DNA of 64,000 bases, taken from Methanothermobacter sp. K4. Lineage in GTDB: Archaea > Methanobacteriota > Methanobacteria > Methanobacteriales > Methanothermobacteraceae. The stretch spans positions 70,739 to 134,738 of the forward strand of contig NZ_JAKLTD010000002.1 of the NCBI RefSeq assembly GCF_022014235.1. The letters run 5' to 3'. Made by a program: the position numbers and the translations under genes. Below, in pieces: positions 54,861-63,846 of the stretch (positions within the stretch are counted from its first letter, which is position 1; every line of letters starts with the position of its first letter). The notes under the pieces are model-generated. The model had not been told where the DNA came from, ran no database searches, and was given only the letters and a program-made list of their open reading frames with translations.

Positions 54861-56606
54861 ATGGCAGATTTCAGGTGCACGGTATGCAATTACATCTTCC
54901 ATGAGGAACATGAGGGTGAATTCGACTCCCTACCAGGGGAATGGCGCTGCCCTGTGTGTAACGCACCAAAGGATGCGTTTGTGAGGCTTGGGTCCAGATC
55001 CGGGGGGACCGGGAGGACGGTCTCGGATGTCTTTATAGCACAGCTTGCAGCCTGGGGCGTCAGGTACGTCTTCGGGATCCCGGGCACCTCAACACTGGGA
55101 CTTGTTGATGCCATACGAAGGAACCGTGAGGTGAGGTACATACAGGTGCGCCATGAGGCAGCGGCGGCATTCATGGCATCGGCTTATGGTAAGCTCACAG
55201 GACACCCTGCGGTCTGCATGGCCGTGGCTGGTCCAGGGGCATCGAACCTCATAACAGGTCTCCTGGACGCTGCCCTTGACAGGGCGCCAGTGATAGCTGT
55301 GACCGGACAGGTTGAAACCTACAGGATAGGAACAGGTGCAAGTCAGGAGATAGACCAGCACAGCCTCTTCGAGTCCCTGACAGTGTACAACATGACCCTC
55401 ATAAGCCCTGATGAAACCTCAGAGATTGTGAGGGAGGCCATGAAGCATGCCATCCTTGAGAAGGGTGTTTCCCATATTGATGTCCCCCGGGACGTCCAGA
55501 CGATGGAGTGCAGTGCCGGTGTGAGGCCACTGGCCGGCTCAATTGCCCCTGTATCTGTGACCGTCCCCAGGCGCCAGCTGAAGGATGCGGCGAGCCTCAT
55601 TGATTCTGCAGAGCGCCCCATAATAATCGCTGGCTTCGGGGCGCTTGAAGCCTCGGAGGGTGTTGTTGAACTTGCAGAGAGGATAGGTGCCGGGATTGTA
55701 ACCACATTCAGGGGAAAGGGGATTGTTGATAACGACCACCCCCTTTACCTGGGCTGTCATGGGAGTCTTGGGTCAACTGCAGCGGCCGAGGCTATCAGGA
55801 AATCGGATCTCCTCATTGTCATCGGGTCGTCCTTCTCTGACCTCACACAGCTACCCCCTGGGAGGATCCTGCAGATTGACACCGACCCCCTCATGATCGC
55901 AAGGCGCCACCCTGTGGAGATGGGCCTTGAGGGCAGATCATCACTCATAGTACCCGGCCTTCTCTCCATGACCCGTGAGAGGAGGAGGGAGTCCTACAGG
56001 GCAGAGCTCAGGGAACTCAGGGAGAGGTGGCTGGAGCTTCTTGAATCTGAGATTGACCCATCCTCAAGGCCCATAAGGCCACAGTACATAATGTCGGTCC
56101 TCAATGACCTCCTTGATGAGGGGGCCATCATATCCCTTGACGTTGGTGAGAATGGCTGGTGGTTTGGAAGGAACTTCCAGATGAAGGGCACCCAGAGACT
56201 CCTCTTTTCAGGATACCTTGGTTCAATGGGATTCGGGCTTCCAGCCTCAATTGCGGCGCAGCTGGAGTTTCCTGATAGGGAGGTGGTATGTATAACCGGG
56301 GATGGGGGTTTTTCCATGGTTATGGCTGAATTTCTCACCGCGGTGAAGTACCATCTCCCTGTGAGGGTCTTCCTGCTCAACAACAGGAGCCTCGGGATGA
56401 TAATGCAGGAGCAGAGGGTTGAGGGTTTCCCCACCTGGCAGACTGAACTTCAGAACTGTGACTTCGCAGGCTTCGCTGAAAACTGTGGTGGTCGTGGAAT
56501 CCGGGTCACTGAACCGGGTGAACTGGAGGGGGCTGTTTCAGATGCCCTCAGAACAGATGGACCTGTGGTCGTGGACATTGAAACCGACCCGAGGCGTTTC
56601 ATCTGA
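54861..56606 (+). CDS. Rubredoxin - thiamine diphosphate enzyme fusion (acetolactate synthase/pyruvate oxidase-like)
   Basis: The 581-residue protein starts with a complete rubredoxin (C6-x2-C9 and C30-x2-C33, residues 1-48), followed by a full ThDP-enzyme: PYR domain with the catalytic Glu in VRHEAAAAFMASAYGKLTG (~100), a central domain (~240-375), and PP domain with the ThDP/Mg motif CITGDGGFSM...LLNN (~475-505). The closest relatives by pattern are acetolactate synthase and pyruvate oxidase. The rubredoxin suggests that electrons are taken from, or given to, the ThDP reaction, for example an oxidative decarboxylation of a 2-oxoacid. Substrate is unknown. The 3' end overlaps tupC (opposite strand) by 8 bp. 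Confidence 0.85.
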   Translation: MADFRCTVCNYIFHEEHEGEFDSLPGEWRCPVCNAPKDAFVRLGSRSGGTGRTVSDVFIAQLAAWGVRYVFGIPGTSTLGLVDAIRRNREVRYIQVRHEAAAAFMASAYGKLTGHPAVCMAVAGPGASNLITGLLDAALDRAPVIAVTGQVETYRIGTGASQEIDQHSLFESLTVYNMTLISPDETSEIVREAMKHAILEKGVSHIDVPRDVQTMECSAGVRPLAGSIAPVSVTVPRRQLKDAASLIDSAERPIIIAGFGALEASEGVVELAERIGAGIVTTFRGKGIVDNDHPLYLGCHGSLGSTAAAEAIRKSDLLIVIGSSFSDLTQLPPGRILQIDTDPLMIARRHPVEMGLEGRSSLIVPGLLSMTRERRRESYRAELRELRERWLELLESEIDPSSRPIRPQYIMSVLNDLLDEGAIISLDVGENGWWFGRNFQMKGTQRLLFSGYLGSMGFGLPASIAAQLEFPDREVVCITGDGGFSMVMAEFLTAVKYHLPVRVFLLNNRSLGMIMQEQRVEGFPTWQTELQNCDFAGFAENCGGRGIRVTEPGELEGAVSDALRTDGPVVVDIETDPRRFI

Positions 56607-57639
56607 TTACATGGACCGCTGAGGCCTTGAATTCAAGCCAGACCTCTGAGCCTGTGGTGATTCCCATATCATGTAGTGACCTTGCTGTCACGTGGACAGT
56701 GAACATCTCACCACCACACCTCACCTCAAGTTCCTGGAGGGTGCCTGAATCTCGTATCGCTTTCACGGTACCCTGGAGCTGGTTCAGTGCACTTGATTCC
56801 ACCCTCCTCCAGGAGACGGTTATATCCTCAGGCCTCACAGTGGCTGAAACCACACCCTCGGCCTTCTCCGACGAGTAGATACTCACACCGTCACATTCTA
56901 TGATGGTTACACCGTCAGGGGTTACCCCTGCCCTCCCCCTGAGGATGTTCTCTGCACCGACGAACTCTGCAACGAACCGGCTTGCGGGCCTCCTGAATAC
57001 CTCCTCGGGTTCACCCACCTGGAGTATCCTCCTGTTGAGTATGGCGATCCTGTCAGAGAGCTTCTGCCCCTGAATGAGGTCATGGGTTGTGAGTACCACC
57101 GTAACGTCAAGTTCACCTATGACCTCCTCCATCCTCCTCGTGGATACCGGGTCAAGGCTCGCTGTTGCCTCATCCAGGAGTACAAGTTCAGGATGGTTTA
57201 TGAGCACCTGGGCAAGGGCCAGGCGCTGCCTCTCACCACCTGATAGTTCGGTTGTTTTCCTTGAGGCGTCCTCAAGGCCCACCAGTTCAAGGACCTCCCT
57301 GACCTCCCGGGCCTCTGGTTTTATTCCCCTCACATGGGGGCCGTAGAGGATGCTCTCCCTCACGGTACCTCTGAATGTTGGGGTGTTCTGGAATACCATC
57401 CCCATCCTTCTTCTGACATCCACCTCCCTCTTTTCAGCCACATTTTCGCCCTGAAATATTATCTCACCAGTGTCAGGCCTTTCAAGGAGGTTTATTATAC
57501 GTAGCAGTGTGGATTTACCTGCCCCTGTGGGCCCTATGATCCCCAGGGTCTCACCGTCCCTCACCTCAAGATTAACATCATCCAGGACCCTCAAATCCCT
57601 GTAGGTCTTTGTTATCCCGTGGAGTTCAAGCACTTTCAT
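56599..57639 (-). CDS. tupC: Tungstate/molybdate ABC transporter ATP-binding protein
   Basis: The 346-residue protein has an ABC ATPase domain (Walker A GPTGAGKST, ~residues 36-44; Q-loop VFQNTPTFRGTV; signature LSGGERQRLAL; Walker B VLLDEATASLD; switch THD) and a C-terminal TOBE/mop-like domain (~230-346; VSATVRPEDITVSWRR, LQGTVKAIRDSG), which in this class can bind oxyanion for feedback. The start lies 2 bp after tupB. Tungstate is favoured over molybdate because TupA shows the Tup-type motif, but the ion is not proven. Confidence 0.87.
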   Translation of the reverse strand: MKVLELHGITKTYRDLRVLDDVNLEVRDGETLGIIGPTGAGKSTLLRIINLLERPDTGEIIFQGENVAEKREVDVRRRMGMVFQNTPTFRGTVRESILYGPHVRGIKPEAREVREVLELVGLEDASRKTTELSGGERQRLALAQVLINHPELVLLDEATASLDPVSTRRMEEVIGELDVTVVLTTHDLIQGQKLSDRIAILNRRILQVGEPEEVFRRPASRFVAEFVGAENILRGRAGVTPDGVTIIECDGVSIYSSEKAEGVVSATVRPEDITVSWRRVESSALNQLQGTVKAIRDSGTLQELEVRCGGEMFTVHVTARSLHDMGITTGSEVWLEFKASAVHVIR

Positions 57640-57641
57640 GA

Positions 57642-58328
57642 CTATTTCTCCTGGAAGTGGTTCAGTACTGTGTTAACAGCCAGTGATATGACGAGGAGTA
57701 TTATCCCGAGGGCTATTGAGAGTTCAAGGTTCCCCCTTGAGGTTTCAAGTGATATTGCGGTTGTTATGACCCTTGTGAAGCCCCTTATGTTCCCCCCGAG
57801 CATTATTGCGGCGCCGACCTCTGAGATTGCCCTCCCGAATCCCAGGATGATGGCTGCCATTACAGCGTACCTTGCCTCCTCCAGGACCCTCAGCATAACC
57901 TGGGACTCGGTGGCGCCCAGGGATCTTGCAAGGTCCCTGAGCTCCGGTTTAACACTTCTGAGGGCTGTGAGGCTGAAGCCTGTGATCAATGGGAGGATGA
58001 GTATGGTCTGGCCGAGTATCATACCCGCAGGTGTGAAGAGGAGGTTGAGTGGACCCAGGGGCCCTGAGCGTGAGATGAGGAGGAATACGAAGAGACCCAC
58101 AAGTACAGTGGGGATGCTGTAGAGGGTCTGTATAACATTCAGGAGGACCCTTTTTCCTGTGAATTCCTTCAGGTCAATCATTGCCGCCGCTGGAACTGCA
58201 ATTAGTGATGCCAGGGCTGTGGATGAGACTGAAACCATGAGGGTCCTTGCTGTTATGTCAATGAGTTCAGGGTCAAGTGATGCCATGAGCTCGATGGCCC
58301 TTAGGAATCCTGTTACTATTTCGTTCAA
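57642..58328 (-). CDS. tupB: Tungstate ABC transporter permease
   Basis: The 228-residue membrane protein has about five or six helices and the binding-protein-dependent permease loop in EEARYAVMAAIILGFGRAISEVGAAIMLGGNI (~residues 145-175; the EAA-like motif contacts TupC). It begins with TLMVSVSSTALASLIAVPAAAMI, as in TupB/WtpB permeases. It is encoded between tupA (60 bp) and tupC (2 bp). Confidence 0.88.
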   Translation of the reverse strand: MNEIVTGFLRAIELMASLDPELIDITARTLMVSVSSTALASLIAVPAAAMIDLKEFTGKRVLLNVIQTLYSIPTVLVGLFVFLLISRSGPLGPLNLLFTPAGMILGQTILILPLITGFSLTALRSVKPELRDLARSLGATESQVMLRVLEEARYAVMAAIILGFGRAISEVGAAIMLGGNIRGFTRVITTAISLETSRGNLELSIALGIILLVISLAVNTVLNHFQEK

Positions 58329-58388
58329 TCCTCAACCTCTCCTGGAAGACTTGAAAATCAGTTAAATGAAAATATTCTGTATCCATAT

Positions 58389-59264
58389 TTAGCTTTTTGG
58401 TTCTTCTCTTCCATATAGGGCTGTGAAGAGTGGCTGGCCGTATTTATCCTTTCCGTACTCTGATATGAGTTTCTGGCATTCATCGCTAAGGAGGAATTCA
58501 ACGAATTTCTCTGCAGCCGCAGTGTTCACACCCCTTACCTTCTCTGGGTTGACGGGTATTGCTGCATAGACATTCAGCAGTGCCTTATCCTGTGTTAGGT
58601 ATGTTACGAGTGTGATGTTGCTTCTGTAGGCGAGGTAGGTGCCTGAATCTGTGAGTGTGTAGGCGCCCTTCTGGTCTGCAACCCTGAGTGTGTCTCCCAT
58701 ACCACTTCCTGTTTCGATGTACCATGCTGAGCCATTGACTGTTGTGTTGTAGTCTGTTATGTTCTTCCAGATTTTTATCTCCCTTGAGTTCGTGCCGGAG
58801 TTATCCCCCCTTGACACGAATTTAACGGAGGGGTTCTTCTCTGCGGCTTCAAGGATTCTTCTGAATGCGTCCTCTGCAGATTTAGCTTCCCTGATATTCG
58901 CCGGGTCATCCCCGGGTCCCACGATGTAGAAGTAGTTGTAGGCGAAGGGGTATCTTCCTGTACCGTAGCCATCATTTATGAATTCCTTCTCTCTACCCCT
59001 GTCGTGCACTATGACAAGGTCGGCGTCACCCCTTTTTCCGCGTTCAAGGGCTATACCGGTACCACCTGAAACTATCTGCACATCGATACCAGGGTACCTC
59101 TTCTCGAATGCCGCCTCCACGCTCTCAAGGAGCCCTGTATCCTCAAGGCTTGTTGTTGTGGATATTCTGAGTATCTGCCTGTTTTCATTGTTTGATATTC
59201 CATAAATGGCTGCCCCTATAATCACTGCAATAAGGGCCGCCATAGCAACGTATTTTTTCTCCAT
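58389..59264 (-). CDS. tupA: Tungstate ABC transporter substrate-binding protein
   Basis: The 291-residue protein has an N-terminal hydrophobic anchor (MEKKYVAMAALIAVIIGAAIYGI, no lipobox Cys) followed by LRISTTTSLEDTGLLES, the TupA-type oxyanion motif TTTS, and GDADLVIVHDR and SRGDNSGTNSREIKIW further on. These segments bind tungstate outside the membrane. Upstream ATGs at 59279 and 59348 are open, but the GGAGGTT site (about 59272-59278) serves the ATG at 59264 and the TATA/operator region lies at 59296-59326. Tungsten supply fits a thermophilic methanogen with W-type formylmethanofuran dehydrogenase. Confidence 0.88.
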   Translation of the reverse strand: MEKKYVAMAALIAVIIGAAIYGISNNENRQILRISTTTSLEDTGLLESVEAAFEKRYPGIDVQIVSGGTGIALERGKRGDADLVIVHDRGREKEFINDGYGTGRYPFAYNYFYIVGPGDDPANIREAKSAEDAFRRILEAAEKNPSVKFVSRGDNSGTNSREIKIWKNITDYNTTVNGSAWYIETGSGMGDTLRVADQKGAYTLTDSGTYLAYRSNITLVTYLTQDKALLNVYAAIPVNPEKVRGVNTAAAEKFVEFLLSDECQKLISEYGKDKYGQPLFTALYGREEPKS

Positions 59265-59295
59265 ACATGGAACCTCCATTACCACCGACATACTA

Positions 59296-59326
59296 TATCG
59301 ACATGCAATATATATACATATCGATA
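59296..59326 (-). promoter_or_regulatory. Inverted-repeat operator enclosing the tupA TATA box
   Basis: TATCGACATG (59296-59305) and CATATCGATA (59317-59326) are 10-bp inverted arms matching at 9 of 10 positions, separated by 11 bp (CAATATATATA) that hold the TATA box. The arrangement suggests that a dimeric regulator, possibly an oxyanion sensor, competes with TBP here. The regulator is not in the window. Confidence 0.6.
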
Positions 59327-59444
59327 TCGTGGCGGAGGAATGGACCACGTCACCTATATAAATAAAAAGGAGTGGTGATCCTCAAATCTTAAAATGCTCC
59401 TACCCTTTCCCAGATAAATAAATGGGGCTGATTATTCAGAGGCC

Positions 59445-59717
59445 CTAACCCTTATACTTCTTCTCAAATCTCCTCCAGGACCTTGCAATGTAGGGCTCAC
59501 ATTTATCAAGCTCAGTTAAAAGGCACATCCTTATGGTATCAGTTTTGATTTCCTTCTCATCCTCTATCTTCTCGGTAACGGTCTGGTAGACCTTCTCAAT
59601 GATTTCCCTCTTCTCCTCAGGACTGTAACCTGCATCAATGGCAGCCTTCTCAAGTGAGGCCCTTATCTTGGATGGATCATAGGCTTCCCTTGAACCCCTC
59701 CTCTTTATCACATTCAT
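59445..59717 (-). CDS. Stand-alone ATP-cone protein
   Basis: The 90-residue protein is essentially one ATP-cone domain: NVIKRRGSREAYDPSKIRASLEKAAIDAG, then the IIEKVYQTVTEK helix and a C-terminal YIARSWRRFEKKYKG. ATP-cones bind ATP/dATP and control ribonucleotide reductases or, in NrdR, transcription. Here neither a reductase nor the NrdR zinc ribbon is attached. The ATG at 59717 is chosen because AGGTGAT lies four bases upstream; ATGs at 59723 and 59744 are also open. It may act in trans on a reductase or other protein; this is inference. Confidence 0.78.
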   Translation of the reverse strand: MNVIKRRGSREAYDPSKIRASLEKAAIDAGYSPEEKREIIEKVYQTVTEKIEDEKEIKTDTIRMCLLTELDKCEPYIARSWRRFEKKYKG

Positions 59718-59846
59718 AACCATCACCTGTGATATTATGTTCATCTTTCAATAAATTTTTTTCCAGTTAAAAAAGGGAGGGTCTGATAAAGCTTATTCAG
59801 AACAGATTACATAAAAATAAAGGTATTCAAAACATATGGTGCTGGA

Positions 59847-62486
59847 ATGACTCCCTGGAAGAGAATATCTGAAATGGATGTGACCGGGGCACTTGATGAA
59901 CTTGGAACATCGCCCGATGGCCTCGAAGAGGCGGATGCCGCAGAGAGGCTTGAGTTCCATGGCCCCAATGAGATCGAATTCAGAAAACCCCACCCCATCT
60001 TCCGGTTTCTGAAACAGTTCCAGAGCCTCCTGGTATATGTACTCCTCACCGTCGCCATATTCACAGCCCTCATAGGTGAATGGATTGACACCGCTGTAAT
60101 CACAGGGGTTGTGGTTCTGAACTCCATCATAGGCTTCATACAGGAGGGAAAGGCCTCTGAGGCCATCGAATCACTTCAAAAGTTCACAGAATCATACTCC
60201 ACCGTAATCAGGGGAGGAAAGGAAATGAGGATCCCCTCAGGGCTCCTCGTCCCCGGCGACATAACCCTCCTGGGTGCCGGTGAAAGGGTCCCCGCAGATA
60301 TAAGGGTAATCGAATCAAAGAACCTCCTAGTGGATGAATCAGCCCTCACAGGGGAATCCGTCCCAGCTGAAAAGGACCCAGCCCCGCTCAAAGAGGAGGA
60401 TATCCTCCAGGGCGAATTCAGGAATATCCTCTTCAGCGGGACACTGATAACAGAGGGGAGGGCCATGGGGGCTGTGATTTCAACCGGGAGGGAAACAGAG
60501 ATCGGCAGAATAGCAGAGAGGGTGAAGGCGGTTGACGTTAAAACACCACTCCTTGAGAAGATTGATGAATTCTCACAGAGAATAGCGCTGGCTGTTGTAT
60601 CCCTCGCGGCCTTCAATTTCATAGCGGCACTCCTGTTTGGATACGAAGTGGTACTATCATTCCTTGCATCAACGTCCCTGGCTGTGGCTGCAATCCCTGA
60701 GGGTCTTCCAGCTGTCCTCACCGTGACCCTTGCACTTGCAGTGAGGGCCATGGCAGAGAGGAACGCCATAATACGGAATCTCCCATCGGTGGAAACACTT
60801 GGAAGCGTCACTGTGATATGTTCCGATAAGACAGGGACACTCACAAAGAACGAGATGACGGTAAAATCCATATACGCCGGCGGAGCCCTCTACAGGGTTG
60901 AGGGTGCAGGTTACAGTGAGGAGGGTGATATAACCCTTGGTGGCTCCAGGGTCACAGACCTGCCTGAACCCCTCAGGCGCATCCTCATATGCGGCCTGAG
61001 ATGCAACAACGCATCAGTTGCCGACGGAAAAGTCCATGGTGACCCCACAGAGGCGGCGCTCATCGTGGCGGCCCATAAGGGAGGGATAAGGGAGAGAACA
61101 GAAAGGGTCGATGAGGTGCCCTTCGACTCCACAAGAAAGTACATGGCGGTCCTCACAGAGGATGGTTTAATACACGTAAAGGGGTCCCCTGAGAGGATAA
61201 TAGATATGTGCAGCCATGAAATAACAGAGAATGGATTGAAACCCATTGAAAAAGATGAACTGATGGATAAGATACATGAAATGGCATCAGAGGGTATGAG
61301 GGTCCTTGCATTTGCAGAGAAAATGCATTCAGGTACTGAGATCCAGGATGACGACCTCACCGACATGATCCTCCTGGGATTCCAGGGAATGATTGACCCC
61401 CCAAGACCCGAAGCCGTTGAGGCTGTTGGGAAATGTAAATCCGCAGGTATAAGGATCATCATGATAACAGGGGACCATGCTGCCACTGCAGGGGCCGTTG
61501 CAGCTGAACTTGGAATAGAAACCAGCAGGGTACTCACGGGACCCCAGTTATCATCAATGGATGATGATGAGATCAGAGAATCCCTGGAGGACTGCAACGT
61601 ATTTGCAAGGGTAACCCCTGATCACAAGTACGCCCTAACAGGTATACTCAGGGAGAACGGTGAGATCGTTGCAATGACAGGCGATGGAGTGAATGATGCC
61701 CCGGCACTTAAAATGGCGGATATCGGCGTTGCAATGGGCAGCGGAACAGATGTTGCAAGGGAATCAGCTGATATGGTCCTTGCAGATGATAACTTCGCCA
61801 CAATCGTTACGGCCGTAAATGAGGGAAGGAACGTCTATGAAAGGATAAGAAGGATAATATACTATGTCCTTCCAACAAGCGGGGGCCAGGCACTCATAAT
61901 ACTCCTATCATTTCTCCTTGCACCTGTAAGCCCCACCTTCAGCTCCAACCTCCCCCTACTTCCACTGCAGATTCTCTGGATAAACATGTTTGATGGTGTC
62001 CTCCTCGCCCTCCCCCTCGTTGCAGAGGCGTCGGATGAGTCGGTCCTTGAAAAACCACCAAGGGACCCCGGGACCGGAATAGTGGACTCTGCATTCATAA
62101 GGAAGGTTGGCCTGGTATCCGCTGCAATGGCCTTCTCAGGGCTCGCCGTGTTCTATATGGGAATCTCAGGGGGACTTGATGTTACAGGGGCAAGGACTGT
62201 GACCTTCACCACGGTGATCCTTGTACACGTCTTCTATCTCCTCACAGCAAGGTCACTGGATAAATCCGTCCTCAGGATTCCCCCAGCAAACAGGTGGGTG
62301 GCATCAGGTGTGCTCCTTACGGTAGCAGTCACCCTCATCATAGTATACCTCCCGGGCCTTGAGGCCATATTCAGGACCTCAGCGTTCCCCCCTGAGTGGT
62401 GGGGCATAATAATACCATTCTCACTCACGGGCCTCCTCTCAATAGAGGCCGAGAAGTACATCATGGGGAGGTTGAAGGATGAATGA
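59847..62486 (+). CDS. P2-type cation-transporting ATPase (Ca2+-like)
   Basis: The 879-residue protein has the full P-type ATPase plan: N-terminal cation ATPase segment, actuator domain with LTGESVPAEKD (~residues 170-180), TM4 motif AAIPEGLPAVLTV (~280-292), phosphorylation site CSDKTGTLTKNEMTV (~325-340), nucleotide site with KGSPERI (~450), MTGDGVNDAPALKMADIGVAMG (~610-632), and C-terminal helices including NMFDGVLLALPL (TM6, ~710-722). The PEGLP motif and the Asn/Asp in TM6 fit Ca2+ or Mn2+ transport (P2A) rather than heavy metals or Na/K. About ten helices in total. The stop overlaps the next gene by 8 bp. Confidence 0.9.
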   Translation: MTPWKRISEMDVTGALDELGTSPDGLEEADAAERLEFHGPNEIEFRKPHPIFRFLKQFQSLLVYVLLTVAIFTALIGEWIDTAVITGVVVLNSIIGFIQEGKASEAIESLQKFTESYSTVIRGGKEMRIPSGLLVPGDITLLGAGERVPADIRVIESKNLLVDESALTGESVPAEKDPAPLKEEDILQGEFRNILFSGTLITEGRAMGAVISTGRETEIGRIAERVKAVDVKTPLLEKIDEFSQRIALAVVSLAAFNFIAALLFGYEVVLSFLASTSLAVAAIPEGLPAVLTVTLALAVRAMAERNAIIRNLPSVETLGSVTVICSDKTGTLTKNEMTVKSIYAGGALYRVEGAGYSEEGDITLGGSRVTDLPEPLRRILICGLRCNNASVADGKVHGDPTEAALIVAAHKGGIRERTERVDEVPFDSTRKYMAVLTEDGLIHVKGSPERIIDMCSHEITENGLKPIEKDELMDKIHEMASEGMRVLAFAEKMHSGTEIQDDDLTDMILLGFQGMIDPPRPEAVEAVGKCKSAGIRIIMITGDHAATAGAVAAELGIETSRVLTGPQLSSMDDDEIRESLEDCNVFARVTPDHKYALTGILRENGEIVAMTGDGVNDAPALKMADIGVAMGSGTDVARESADMVLADDNFATIVTAVNEGRNVYERIRRIIYYVLPTSGGQALIILLSFLLAPVSPTFSSNLPLLPLQILWINMFDGVLLALPLVAEASDESVLEKPPRDPGTGIVDSAFIRKVGLVSAAMAFSGLAVFYMGISGGLDVTGARTVTFTTVILVHVFYLLTARSLDKSVLRIPPANRWVASGVLLTVAVTLIIVYLPGLEAIFRTSAFPPEWWGIIIPFSLTGLLSIEAEKYIMGRLKDE

Positions 62487-63177
62487 GTGCAGAGAGAACG
62501 GTTCATGGAAGAGGAAGCTGCTTACGGCAATGAGGATATTCCTTGTGGTTATGGGTCTGATAATAGTTGTCTTCGGGGCAGGGGGTACAAAGGTCTTCGG
62601 CCTCATGACGCTCCTTGCAGTGGCCGTGGTGTACCTACCGGCCCTCAGGCACCCCGACGGCCTCAGCGTCGTCCCGGTTGAGATAGAGATCCTCTTCCTC
62701 ACCGTGGTCGCACTGGAGTATATACTCGGCAACACCTTCGGCCTCTACGGGAGGATAGCCTACTATGACAAGTTCATGCACTTCACAGTCCCCCTCATAG
62801 TGGCCCTCATCGTGATGATGCTCATGTACACCGCCTATGTCTACGGGAAGATAAAGACCAGCCTCTTCATAATGGCATTCCTCATAATATTCGTGACACT
62901 GGGTATAGGCGCACTCCTTGAACTGGTTGAGTACGGTTACGACCACCATCTCTACAGGCACATAGAACACTTCCCGCCCACGGGCCCAACGCAGGGGTCC
63001 CCTGTGATGGACCCCCTAACCGACACCATGATGGACCTCCTCACAGATCTCATAGGCGGTATCTTCGGGGCTGTTACGGGTATAATACTCATAAGGAGGG
63101 CCGAGGAGAAGAACTACTGCCTTGACTGGGTTGATGAGATCGCAAGGTTCGAGGGGATAGATGAAGAGGATGAATAG
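62479..63177 (+). CDS. Multi-pass membrane protein (DUF2238/YjdF-like)
   Basis: The 232-residue protein has about six helices. Between them are the conserved polar segments NTFGLYGRIAYYDKFMHFTVPLIVAL (~residues 88-113), ALLELVEYGYDHHLYRHI (~148-165) and MDPLTDTMMDLLTDLIGG (~175-193), all typical of the DUF2238/YjdF family. His/Asp-rich membrane sites suggest metal or proton binding, but no function is known to me. It overlaps the ATPase gene and so is likely translated with it. Confidence 0.7.
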   Translation: MNECRENGSWKRKLLTAMRIFLVVMGLIIVVFGAGGTKVFGLMTLLAVAVVYLPALRHPDGLSVVPVEIEILFLTVVALEYILGNTFGLYGRIAYYDKFMHFTVPLIVALIVMMLMYTAYVYGKIKTSLFIMAFLIIFVTLGIGALLELVEYGYDHHLYRHIEHFPPTGPTQGSPVMDPLTDTMMDLLTDLIGGIFGAVTGIILIRRAEEKNYCLDWVDEIARFEGIDEEDE

Positions 63178-63246
63178 ACCCACTATAATGAAGAGAAGGA
63201 GTAGATAGGTCTCCACTATCCTCTAACCTACACGGATGAAAGACTA

Positions 63247-63528
63247 TCATATGGGTTTCAGTATGTCCCTGTTAAGCTCAAATGACGCTGCAAGGATGAA
63301 TGCCATCATAACAGGGAGAAGGCAGATCTTGACGACCTCCAGTTCCATGAGGGGTATGAATTCCTTTACGAACCTCACAGCTACGATTATGGTGCCACTT
63401 ACAAGTCCCATGGACACGAATCCCCATACTCCCGACGCGAACCTCGTGAGCATGTAGTTCCTCACAGAAACCACCGCTGCAAGGCTCATGAATATGAGGG
63501 CCGCTGCCTTGAGGAGAATTATTATCAT
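63247..63528 (-). CDS. Small three-helix membrane protein, unknown
   Basis: The 93-residue protein has three hydrophobic helices (residues ~2-18, ~33-52, ~65-83) and no recognisable family. Its second half (FVKEFIPLMELEVVKICLLPVMMAFILAASFELNR) has the same layout as that of the upstream gene (FMRELTAFDLMRTLEWVFIMLAAAMFLYASVRSSR), which suggests an old tandem duplication. It overlaps that gene by 4 bp. Confidence 0.55.
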   Translation of the reverse strand: MIIILLKAAALIFMSLAAVVSVRNYMLTRFASGVWGFVSMGLVSGTIIVAVRFVKEFIPLMELEVVKICLLPVMMAFILAASFELNRDILKPI

Positions 63529-63809
63529 GTCTCAGCCTCCAGTTTTCTGCTGGACCTCACCGAGGCATAGAGGAACATTGCAGCCGCGAGCATGATGAAG
63601 ACCCACTCAAGGGTCCTCATAAGATCAAACGCAGTCAGTTCCCTCATAAAACCGAACACCGTTGATACGAATAGCAGTGAAACCGCGATGGTCATGGGAA
63701 TCCATCTGCCGTCATGAGCAGAGACCCTCACCATGTAGATGAGGCTCAAACCTGTTATAACTGTGGATATGAGCTGGGCCACCTGGAATTCACGTCCATA
63801 GGGGATCAT
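63525..63809 (-). CDS. Small three-helix membrane protein, unknown (paralogue-like of its neighbour)
   Basis: The 94-residue protein begins MIPYGREFQVAQLISTVITGLSLIYMV and has three helices with short polar loops; its C-terminal part resembles that of the downstream gene. No family was recognised. The 4-bp stop/start overlap indicates joint translation, so the two may form a hetero-oligomer in the membrane. Confidence 0.55.
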   Translation of the reverse strand: MIPYGREFQVAQLISTVITGLSLIYMVRVSAHDGRWIPMTIAVSLLFVSTVFGFMRELTAFDLMRTLEWVFIMLAAAMFLYASVRSSRKLEAET

Positions 63810-63846
63810 ATTATCACCATGTACATATATGTCCCCTGGATAATTT

